NCBI GenBank assembly: GCA_020746105.1
Contig: CM036639.1
Span: forward strand, 2,046,001 to 2,110,000
DNA length: 64,000 nt
Direction: 5' to 3'
DNA from: Trogon surrucura
Lineage: Eukaryota; Chordata; Aves; Trogoniformes; Trogonidae
The position numbers were made by a program, and so were the translations under genes. The notes beneath the pieces were generated by a model, which searched no databases, was not told the origin of the DNA, and saw nothing but the letters and a program-made list of their open reading frames with translations. Positions 22,930 to 32,415 of the stretch are shown here, piece by piece (within the stretch, counting starts at the first letter, position 1; the number at the start of each line of letters is the position of its first letter).

Positions 22930-23760
22930 TTATTATATATCGCGCGCCGCCCTACGTACGTGCAAAACCGCTACCCCGACGCCTCAAACGCCGCTTGCTT
23001 ATTCTGGCATCAATTATCGTTTTTCTCAATTTTTAAATAATCAAAAAAAAAAAAAAAAAAAAAAGGCACGGGCCGTCTTCCCGAAGAAATAAAACCTCCA
23101 AAAAACCCAACGAAGCAGGAGAGGGCGGGGAGGGGAAGGCAACCCGGAGCGCGGGACGGAATAAAAGAGAAAGAAACCCCCAACGGGAGAGCGGGACCCC
23201 CTTCCGCACCCCGCGCGGAGGAACCGGCTGGGTTCATAAACAGGTGAAACGATGGGAGTTTATTGCAACCCAACGTCGAGGCTGAAACTAAATAACCGCG
23301 TTGCCATCGCGGCCGGGGCCGCAAGACGGATGGTAAACTTGACCTGCCGCTGGTACTATCCGAGTGCCATTTTTTATCGCCCTTGGCCGCCCCCCCCGGC
23401 TGAGCGCGGCGGGTAAATGCCTGTGCGTGGTCAGGTCAGGCGCGGGCGCGGGTGAAACTCCGTTCACATTTGCATACAGGCGGGCTCTCACAATGAAGAC
23501 CCATCTGTTCCCGTCAGCCGAGTACAAATCGAGTGTCACCCAACTCGCCGCCAACGACAGCCCGCGCGGCCATTGAGACGGAGGAGCGCTCCGAGCTCGG
23601 GTTACGGATATGGAACCGCTGATTTGGGTTTAAATACCTGATAACTGAAGAGTTTTTATGGCGCGCAAACAAAGGGTGAACCTTGAACTCAGCACCCTGC
23701 TCCCCCGCGGACCCGACACCCGCTCTTCGCCCTCTATTATCCGCTCTGTGTTTTTCCGGG
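22930..23760. promoter_or_regulatory. CpG-rich island with POU octamer
   Basis: CpG is frequent across the block, especially 23100-23220 and 23370-23600, interrupted by A-tracts at 23042-23064 and 23791-23805. A perfect ATTTGCAT octamer occurs at 23468-23475. It could be a promoter island or enhancer. No first exon could be placed on either strand. Confidence 0.35.
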
Positions 23761-23799
23761 GAGGGGTGAAAAAAAAACCCCACGACGCAAAAAAAAAAA

Positions 23800-24900
23800 A
23801 AAAAACCCCAACTAAACCAGATTGAAATGTCACAAAACATCTTAACCGCAAGGGCTGACATCAAATTTATACAGAAGATAGGACGGGTGCAATAGGAAAA
23901 GGGAGAAAAAGCGGTGTAAACACAAGGCGAACTCTGAACTTTGCGTGCCCTTGGAGGTCATTAATATCCTTGCAACGTTGAACTTCCACGGGATTTTGCC
24001 GGGGTGGAAATATTTGGAGCTGGGGTTTGGTGGAGGTGAGGATCTGCTCCTCCAACCACGCAGCCCCAGCTTCGGACACGGGACCCTCGGTGCCGGGTCA
24101 GGACCCACCTCACCTGTGTCCTCCTCTGTAACGTGTCCCCAGCACCGTGCGAGCGCCAAGGGCAGCAGGATGGCAGAGCAAGGGCACCTCGAGCTTTACT
24201 GACCCAGGCAAGGTGTTTGGGGGCTGCACCCCATCTCTACCCCATTTCGAGGTTCCCCGGGGGAGATGCTTTGGTACTTTTCCCCCTTCAAGCGAGGGAA
24301 GGGCCAAACTTCCGCGCTTCGCTTTCAAGACGAGGTCGAACGACATCATTCGGCGCTCAGGACGAGCCTCCCATCCATGTTTAGGGCATTAGGAAAAAAA
24401 ATAAAATAAGCAACGAGGCTCAACAGCCATGCAAGAAAGGCAGGATGAGCACCACCACCAGGAACACCTTCTTGTCCCCACCAAGGGGACGACGAGTCCA
24501 GCCAAGCCCTCCCACAGAGTCACCCCCGAGCGCCCTTTCCAGACCCCCCAAATCACACACCGAGGAAGAGGCTGGAGCTCCCGACTCCTATCACAGCGGT
24601 CGGCCCAACTTTCTACACCCGGCGATTTAGAGACAAGCACTTCCAGGGACACCCGCTGCATTTTTTAAACTATTTTTCTTCATTTATGCCCTTTTCTCCC
24701 AGTGCTTCCCAGTTGGGCTACAGGGAAACCCACTCTTGCCCCCCATCAACCCACAGACAGAAGCCGCGTAGTTACTGGGAGGAAAACCAACTATTTCAGA
24801 CGCGTGAATAGGAACTTATTCTTGTTCCACCGAGACCATTTAAGAGAAGCTGAGATCCCCTTAAATCCCCCAAGACGGGTGGATTTTCCCCTGCGCTCGT
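23800..24900. other. Gene-free stretch, nothing recognised
   Basis: Only short ORFs occur in several overlapping frames. No repeat family, RNA gene or strong exon signal was found. Confidence 0.35.
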
Positions 24901-24930
24901 GGCCCAGCTGCCTCTCCCCCCCTCTGTCAA

Positions 24931-24999
24931 AACAAAGTTCCCATAAACAAAGTGGGAATTTGCATTTCCCTGCTCAGGATATCACCCATTTGCATGCAA
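24931..24999 (+). promoter_or_regulatory. SOX/POU-octamer site cluster (candidate enhancer core)
   Basis: Within 70 bp there are two AACAAAG SOX-type sites (24931-24937 and 24946-24952) followed by two perfect ATTTGCAT octamers (24958-24965 and 24988-24995). The octamers are exactly 30 bp apart and the SOX sites 15 bp apart. The second octamer overlaps a perfect 10-bp palindrome TTGCATGCAA at 24990-24999. Adjacent SOX and POU sites are the known arrangement for SOX2/OCT or SOX/POU3F cooperative binding in neural and stem-cell enhancers. Occupancy is inference. Confidence 0.5.
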
Positions 25000-27990
25000 G
25001 GTGGCTGCGTGTGGCAGGGGAAGAATAAACCAGCTCGAGGATAAAGAAAAAAAAACCCCTCATTACCCAAGGTTTACCCTTCTGTTGGCTCCTAAAGAAA
25101 GAAAACCCCATTAAAGAGCTGTCACTGTTTTAATTCCAGTTTTCCTACAGGGATATGATGCCATTCCCTTCCCCAAAAGATAAAGCAACTCGTCTGATAG
25201 AAATATTGGCTGCTGGGTGTGCGTGGGTGTTTTTCTTTTTTTTTTGCCTTTTTTTTTTTGTTAGGAGTGAACAGGAACTGAACCTTGAACTTCATTTACC
25301 CTTTGAACTCGTTACCTTTAAACAAAATTCCCCATGCTTTCCCTCTTCAAACAAATTTCATCACAATTACAGTCCCTTCCACTTCGCTTAAAGATATATA
25401 ATCATTGACTTGACCTAATTACCTGGCGCAGGCCTTTCTCTACAAGGTGAAAGCCATATTGGTGTGAACAGAAGCTGACCCCTGTATTCTCGATACCCCA
25501 ATTTTATTCTAATTATTGTATAGGAGGTTTTCCATCTTCCGCTGTCCTCCGATTCCCTCCCCCCCACATCTCCCCCCCCCCGGCTCAGTTGCTATTTGGT
25601 CGTGTTCGGTGATGCCCTTTGGGTTGCGAGTTGCGTTGGAAACCGCAGGGTTTTGTGTTGTGGGGTTTTTTTTTGTTTGGTTTTGTGTTGTTTTTTTTTG
25701 CTTCAAGCTCCCCCATTCAATAGGGAACTGGGAGATTCAGCTCGGAGAAACGCTGCCAAGAACAGCCTCGGAGCCCCACGCAGCAACACCCCACAGCAGA
25801 GCCCCCCCTCCAGGGAAGCCTGGGCTGGATCAAAAGCTTTGCGCTGCCCGGAAAGGGGAATTCACAAAAATCACAGAATTCTGGCCAACATTCCCTGTAA
25901 CTCCAAAGCAAAGTGACCACGCTGAGAAAACCGGGATTAGGGTGGCCCCCTGGTCCCCTCTCTTCCTCCACATCCAAGTGAGGATGGTTGAGATGCAACA
26001 CTCAATGGTTGAGAATCAACATTTTCAGCTGAATGATGTTTTCACTTTCAATACAGCGGGTATGGCAAGCCCAGGACCCACACGCACATCACCCTCCCAA
26101 CCTGCAATGGGAAGTTGGAGGGTGCTGGGTTGGTCCTAGCCCAGCACTGCCTCTAACAGCTGGTGTGTGGGAGTCCAAGCACTTCCCCTTCTGCTGACAT
26201 CGTCCCCCCTCATCACCCTTTACCCTGCCTGTTGGCCTGTTCAGACTCTTCAGAGCTGTACCTTGGTGCAAAACAAGCTTTGGTGCTGGGGCAGTACCAC
26301 GAAATATCACTGCAATAAGAATTAAACCTTCCTCCAGAAGACTGGGGCAAGACTGTTGTGCCTTCTTGTTTAAGATTAAGGTTTACTGTGGATCCTCACC
26401 TTCTCCAAGGATGGCTTTCCCCTCAAAAATAAAACTAAGTTACAGTGAGAGGATGGAACTGCCCACCGCTGCCATTAGCGTGCTATGATGCTATTTCAGA
26501 GACAGAGAAAGGCTTTGACCATCTCCACAGTTCAAGATACTGCCCTCTTCTTCTTTAAAACCAACACGAAAAATCTAAACAAAACCAGCTCCAACACTAA
26601 CAAAGAGTCACGGCAATTGACAGGCGGGGTCGCTGAGAAATGGCACCTCCCTAACCTTCTCATTTGTCTTGGGCAATTGAAAAATAATTAGCAATTGCGA
26701 AAGGGTTCAATACCGAAGAGTAAACAAAAGGGAAAAGGGTTACCCTAAGTCATGGTCCCGTGGCCTGGGGCAGAGCATTTGCTCATCTCCAAGGTGAGCG
26801 TCCCCCTCCCTCTCCCCGCCCCGGTGGGACAAATTAGCCAAGGAAGCCAAGGCGAGGGCAGGTGTGGACGGTCAACCACGGTCAACCGGAGCCGCTCTTT
26901 CCATTCCAAAGCCCTTCCCTGCTCCCTTCCTCGTTTTGTAAAGCACCGACCACACAAAAGCCACGGCGGAGACAGAAGGAGCCAGCGCCGAATCGCGCAG
27001 ATAGGTGGTGCGCGAGCCCCGGCGCTGGGACGCGGGGCAGCGCTGCCATTTGTTATGGTCTCTTGGCGAGAAAGGCCATGCTCAGATGCCCTGGAGCTCC
27101 GCTGTAATAAATAGACACTGAAGATTAAAGGAGCAAATCCTACCACCTGCCCCAAGCCTGAACCCACAGATTTAGCATCCTGGGGTACCCAAGAGGGATG
27201 GAGGCTTTGTAGGCGGCTGAGCCGGAGCCGTTTTATGGCGGTTTCTGCAACCTCGGGGCTTGCGCCTGTGCCCCCGGCTCCGGCGGCTGAGCTCCCCGCT
27301 GATCCGTGAATTCAGGGGCCGAACGGGAAGACCAAGGGGGAGGGGAGGATCCAGGCATTCGTGTGTCCCCCCCCTCCAGCCATCACAGGATCAAACCGAG
27401 GAACCAAACCCCAAAGTCGCCGTGGTCTGTGCTATTGTCCTCCTCCTCCTCCCAGAGTTCTTTGATCAGCAGCAAGTTTGCACATCAAAGAAAAGGAGGG
27501 AACGAGAATATTCAAATACTGGTGGTGTCTGGCCTTACTTTCCCTCCATAGGGCTGGTTAGGTTTTCCACCGTGGAAGTTTGTGTGTGTTTTGGGGCTTT
27601 TTTCACTTTAATGACAAGTGGCTTTGCGAGACCTTCAATGCAAACTTGAAGCATTTCTGGTCAACTTAATCCAACTGCATTTGAAAAGAAAAACCCATGG
27701 GTTTGGCTTTTTTTCTAGATTTCTCCTAGACTGGGGAGGGAGAGGAGGTATACAAAATTTGTCCTTCGTTCAAAATGGGATGCATTTTTTTCGCCTCCCC
27801 CCAACAAAATAATTGAAGCTGATGGATCTGGTCCAGCAGACACAAAGCAGACATGGATTTTCCAAGGAAAATAAAGCCACTTTAAAACAACCTTGGCAGA
27901 AAGCAAACTGGAAACCCCCTCTTAAGAGTGTCACCACCCTGATGTCCACTAGGTGACAAAGGTAGCTCCAAGCTGCCAGTGAAGATTTCT
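25000..27990. other. Gene-free stretch, nothing recognised
   Basis: A 207-codon plus-strand ORF at 25516-26139 reads through T/G simple sequence and has no recognisable domain, so it is not called. A possible 22-nt minus-strand microexon near 26395-26416 has acceptable splice signals, but its size is too small to support. Confidence 0.35.
25651..25700 (+). repeat. G/T-rich imperfect tandem duplication of about 30 bp
   Basis: 'ggttttgtgttg' occurs twice, each time followed by a long T-run. Confidence 0.6.
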
Positions 27991-27993
27991 CAC

Positions 27994-28085
27994 CTGCTTG
28001 GGAGATGCCACCACAACCCCAGGGAGCCAGAATCGTGTTCTGCTTCTTGATGGCTACAGAGATTGCTCAGGTAGCCATGGGCTTC
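27994..28085 (-). CDS. Candidate internal exon, unidentified gene
   Basis: On the minus strand a strong polypyrimidine acceptor (ccctttttcaccctctgctctag) precedes 92 nt that are open in one frame only, and a good donor (AGCAG|GTGAGA) follows. The frame starts at phase 0, holds 30 codons beginning EAHGYLSNLC and ends with two spare bases. The other two frames have stops. The product is not recognised. It may be a downstream exon of the same gene as the candidates at 39-62 kb, or a chance pseudo-exon. Confidence 0.22.
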
Positions 28086-28952
28086 CTAGAGCAGAGGGTG
28101 AAAAAGGGCAGAGAAATGGACACATTTCTTGTTTTGTCCTCCTAAGATTGTGGTTTCCTTCTTGCCAACCTCCATTTGCAGGAAGAATTACACTGACAAA
28201 GTTCCCAAACCCATCAATCCGCTGGTTTTCCCTTCTTATCCCAGGACTCAGAAACACAGAGAGGGCAACAATCAAAGGTAGCATCAAAGTTTAAAAGCAC
28301 AATACCGAGGTGAAGCTGAAAAGCGCTCTGGCAAATCTAATGTCACACTCAGAAAATAGTGGAACAGATTTAAAAAAAAAAAAAAAAAAGAAAAGAATCA
28401 AAAAGGGACTAGATTACTTTATGAGCACCCAGGCTGTAATTGCTTTCTTAGCAACAAGCAGCCTGTGGGTTCGTAAAGAGGGAATGACCCCAGGCACACG
28501 CGGTCAGCCTTTCCGATCAAGCTACGAAATTAGCAGGCGAAGGGTAATGCGGAAGGTGCAATATATCTGGAGACTTTACTGAGCGTTTGATGTGGTGCCA
28601 CGGCAAATCTCACTGAAAAAAAAAAAAAAAAAATTAATTTACCTCAGCTCGGATAGAAGCAACCGTCACAGACTGAAAATTGGCCCAAGGGCCACAGACA
28701 AAAGCTGGTGATAAATGGCTTTCTGTCACGAGGGGGAGAAGCGTCTGTGTTGGGGTACTGCAGGGTATTAGTCCCCGTTTTATCTGAGGCGAGTAAACAG
28801 TCCATTAATTCAACGAGCAGGAAGATACTAAATTAGGTGGTAATGCAAATATCAAGTGAAAGGAGAGGAAATAATAGTAGGGGACACAGAGAGGTTAGGA
28901 GTACGGATAGAATAATAAAACGAGAGTCATCCTACTAGAGAATAAACCGGGA

Positions 28953-28970
28953 TAACAACAACAACAACAA
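28953..28970 (+). repeat. (AAC)n microsatellite
   Basis: About six copies of AAC precede an A-run. Confidence 0.85.
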
Positions 28971-29490
28971 AAAAAAGGGATTCGGAGCGCATCTAGCACC
29001 AGGGAGAAAAATGGGGAGAAGAGGGTGAAAATAGGAATTTGCAATGTAACGGAGGATCTCAAAATTAAAGCGGTTCCACGGTGCACAGGGGCGAGGGACC
29101 TCTGTCACCGAGAGGAGGGGACTCAGGGTAAGATGCAGCACCACGAGAGGCTGGATGCAGCCCAAACTCTTGGCGACTCGCACCTAAGGGCACGCACAGG
29201 AACAGGATGGAAACCATTTCCCTGCAAGGTCAGAGGCAGGGGATCCCCGAACTCATCCTGCAGCCCACAGCTCCCTGCGACAACCAGCTCTGCTCTGAGG
29301 GATGAGGATGTGAATGAAGTTTGAGGAAGCAGAAGTCAGAGGAGACTTGAAAGCTTTGCTGAACCAAAGACCTCTCCTCCCCCGGAGACCCACAGCCTTT
29401 GGGCGACAGCAGAGTTCTGTCTGTGCAGCTAAAAGTGGTTCAAACAGAGATACAAGTTATGGGGGGTGGAAAGAACCACCCTACAAAGAC

Positions 29491-29514
29491 ATATATATAT
29501 ATATATATATATAT
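29491..29514. repeat. (AT)12 microsatellite
   Basis: Twelve uninterrupted AT units. In translation this gives the alternating Ile/Tyr strings seen in overlapping frames, which are not coding. Confidence 0.95.
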
Positions 29515-30017
29515 GGTCAAAGATTGACACCGAGTCCCCGTCTGCTCCTCATCTTCAAGGAAAGCTCATCCCTATCGCGCGTGTCCTCTCCGCACACCTC
29601 ATGCATCAGGTGTTTATCAGGAGAGGCGGGGCGCTGCCACGATTTGGAAGGAGTTCAGAGAGCACGGGGAGCTTCGCTCCACTAAATTTTGTCCTCCTTT
29701 GGGTTTTGCGATCTCTTCGCCCGCTGCTAGCACAGCCCCTCCTAGGCATCTCTTCTGGCAGGCTCTCGTTGCCCCCGACGTTAGACTGAGTGCTTTTGCC
29801 CCAGCTACCATCAGTTTAAAGCTAAAATAAACTTCTGATTTCTTCCTCCAAATTCCATCGTTTCTGTTAACGCTTTGATCCTCTGCTGAGCCGTGCCAGA
29901 CCGTTCTCCTTCGCAGCCGACGGCTACGAGAAGCAAAACAGTTCTTTGGCCAGACAACCTCAGGAAGGTATCTGGGGCTCCGAAACCTTAAGACACAATT
30001 GCTGCCTTGCCTCTCTA

Positions 30018-30073
30018 GGTTAAGGGTTGGGCTCGATAATCTTAAAGGTCTTTCCCAACCTCAATGATTCCGT
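30018..30073 (+). mobile_element. CR1 LINE 3' tail remnant
   Basis: The blocks 'gttgggctcgataatcttaa' and 'aggtctttcccaacctcaat' with 'gattc' match the last 55 bp of avian CR1. Confidence 0.85.
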
Positions 30074-30211
30074 ACACCACAGGCTCTTCATCGCACCTGG
30101 GTCAAGCCACCCAGCTCAAGGAGAATTATTTCCTCCCCTCCAATGGATGAACTTGATTTTAAAACCAGCCTGACGCTCTCCCTCCTCCTAACTCTTCGAT
30201 TTGCCCTGCAA

Positions 30212-30291
30212 ACTCTTTGGGATTGTCCAGGCAAGGCAGGTCAAGGTTCCTCTCTTTGGGATTGTCCAGGCAAGGCAGGTCAAGGTTCCTC
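30212..30291 (+). repeat. Perfect 40-bp tandem duplication
   Basis: The unit starting 'ctctttgggattgtccaggc' is repeated at 30212 and 30252 with no visible difference, indicating a recent event. Confidence 0.9.
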
Positions 30292-30579
30292 TCCCCAAAG
30301 GGCACCCAAGTGGCACAGCTTGGGTGCTGGGAAGGTGCCACGGCAAGGGCAACCCGGATTAAAAACCGCAGCTGCAGACAACACACGGCCCCGGGGGACG
30401 GGATGTTTCAAGGGATTGATCTATCTGCCAGAACGTTTGTTCAAGCACAGGCTGAGGGTGGATGGGGGGATGGCAGCAATTCACCAATTTCAAACAGCGG
30501 CTCCCACTTGAAGCGATGAGCGCAGGGGAAAAAAATAGGGGCGAAGCTTTGTAACCAAATAAAGAGAGCTGAGAGCTCA

Positions 30580-31115
30580 ATAACGGGCATTATCCTATGG
30601 CAAAGATTTTGTTATTGTTGAGTACTGATCCCTTTATCTCTCGGAGACAATCAACCTTCAGCCAGAGGAGTCTAACCTTAAAACCCCATAACTCAATTTT
30701 ACATAGTGTTAAAGTTTGGGGGGATATTTGTCAGCGCGGGAGCTGATACAATCAGTCTGGAGGACCCTAGAACAAAGAGCAGCGGGTGAAGAGCGTGTCA
30801 CCTCCGCGCACATTCGTTTCCTTGATGAACAAGGAGCTATTAGTTGGCGAGAAAGCGTTATCAGGGTGAAGGATGATGCCGATTGTTTCGGCTGCTCTTC
30901 CCGTGACACTGGATTAGAAGCAGGAGTCCCAGTGTTTGCTCAACGCCCCACGGGCTCCGCTGCCCCCTCCGCACCCAGGTACGCGGCCGCCACCGCGCCA
31001 ACGCGGAATCAATCTGGGCGCCCGATCTCTTTCAACTTCCGCGTCTCTCCGAGGGTTTAAACAATAAAGGTTGAACTTGCTTTAAGAAGTAGTTCATCAC
31101 CGTAAGCCTTAAACA
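30580..31115. promoter_or_regulatory. Candidate regulatory block (or coding segment) of unusual composition
   Basis: The block is neither simple repeat nor ordinary GC-rich filler. One plus-strand frame (30716-31060, 114 codons) contains a plausible-looking, charged, non-repetitive stretch that includes ARELIQSVWRTLEQR and then FLDEQGAISWRESVIRVKDD. A GT donor-like site (CCCAG|GTACGC) lies at about 30979. I recognise no family and see no good acceptor, so a conserved non-coding element is at least as likely. Confidence 0.25.
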
Positions 31116-31119
31116 AAGC

Positions 31120-31215
31120 TGCTCTCCGAAACGCCCGCCCGCGCGCGCGCCCGGCGCCCTCCCGCAAAACGACAGTGACGGAACACCCGCGCGAGAAAAC
31201 CCGCCGGCAGGTACC
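31120..31215. promoter_or_regulatory. Short CpG island
   Basis: A run of GCGC/CGCCCG sequence with very high CpG density, immediately before AT-rich sequence and an A-tract. Confidence 0.35.
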
Positions 31216-31627
31216 GCAGCTGAATAAAGTTATACTTGTCTCCTTACGTTTAAAATGAAAGGAAAAAGAAAAAAAAAAAAAAGAAAGAAAAAAAGGCCTT
31301 TTCTTTCCTTCAGTTGTCCTTTAATGCGTTTCACTTCGGAATTTATTATAACCAGCCTTTAAATTAGATTCTTCGGGACAGCGGCTTTATTTTTGCACAT
31401 AGTGATTTTCAGCACTACCTAAGCTGAGTAATAATTTAATGTATTCCCCGTGGCTCACATTGAAACACACATTTAAGCACGTGCTTAAGCCGGAATGAAG
31501 TCAGTAGTAGCTTAGCACATGTTAACGTGTCTGTAGCAAGGGCTTGTGTTGCTGCCCAGACCATTTCTCTCAGTTGGGAATTTTGCACTCCGGGATTTGT
31601 TAGCGTTTCCAGATTGATCCTGCGAGA

Positions 31628-31647
31628 CCATCATCATCATCATCATC
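31628..31647 (+). repeat. (CAT)n microsatellite
   Basis: About six CAT units. It would read as polyhistidine in one plus frame. A splice-like acceptor before it (31574) and donor after it (31672) could define a plus-strand exon, but support is weak. Confidence 0.85.
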
Positions 31648-31672
31648 CCCACGAGCGGTTCCAACCAGGTGA

Positions 31673-32390
31673 GCAGGGAATACCCTGCACGTGTCTGTGG
31701 GACGAGGCTGCCTCTACTCAGAATATCTTGATTTTCCCACCAGGGGAGAAGGGCCCTGAGGCTCTGTGTGTGTACGTGCCAGGGACACAGGAAAGCACAC
31801 ATTTGTTTGCCTTTATTTTCCTTTCAAATTGTCATGCAAACATGCCCCACAGACGAACAAAAAGAAGTTTATCCCCACTGTAGATGAGCCATCTTGTCAT
31901 TGGAGCAGAGGAAGAGCCTCTAATGACCTTGTTACACTCAAAATTCTAATACGAAAAAAGAGAACCCCAAGTCTTGGCTATAACCTCAACAGGTTTTGAG
32001 TGCATAATCTAGAGCATCTCTCACCCTCATTCCCGCTGAAGCGTGCTCATAGAACACATCAAATATTTTACCTTACTACCCATATATTTGGCAAAATCAT
32101 GTCAATCCTAGACTTGCTGTAGCCCATCACTACCAGTACCAAGGGCACTGAACTCCTGGCACTTCTGCAGGGGGCAAACCTGATTTCTCAAGCCCAGGTC
32201 CTTGGTGGCAGCCAGGGGTTCTGGGCATCGTGGGCCACAGAATCCACCGAGCATCCCTCCTACATGCAGGTCAGTGATAAGAGACTCTGGCACCTGTTAA
32301 TTTAGGGAACTGGAATCATTTTCTTTTGGAAAAAGGGCAGAGAGAGAAGCTGTAGCGACAAAGTTCCACCTTGACCACCTTGTTAACTTA
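31673..32390. other. Gene-free stretch, nothing recognised
   Basis: Only short ORFs. No repeats or RNA genes were seen. Confidence 0.35.
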
Positions 32391-32391
32391 C

Positions 32392-32415
32392 ATTTCCTGC
32401 ATATTGATCCCTCTG
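32392..32415 (-). CDS. Candidate 24-nt microexon, unidentified gene
   Basis: Minus strand: a very strong acceptor (ttgtgtctctgttctccccag) is followed by 24 nt encoding QRDQYAGN in phase 0 and a consensus donor (AAAT|GTAAGT). An alternative acceptor three bases downstream would drop the first codon. Microexons of this size are real in neuronal and muscle genes, but a 24-nt match is easily fortuitous. Confidence 0.2.

Larger units (their letters stand above)
28086..30010. other. Gene-free stretch with simple repeats
   Basis: A-tracts near 28371-28389 and 28617-28633, an (AAC)n run at 28953-28970 and an (AT)n run at 29491-29514 are present. No gene, RNA gene or transposon family was recognised. 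Confidence 0.4.

Noticed and set aside
25516..26139. 207-codon plus-strand ORF
   Set aside because: Runs through G/T simple sequence giving Phe/Val/Cys strings; no domain.
31575..31672. Plus-strand exon-like segment including the CAT repeat (polyhistidine)
   Set aside because: The acceptor and donor are acceptable, but the content is partly microsatellite and no partner exon was found.
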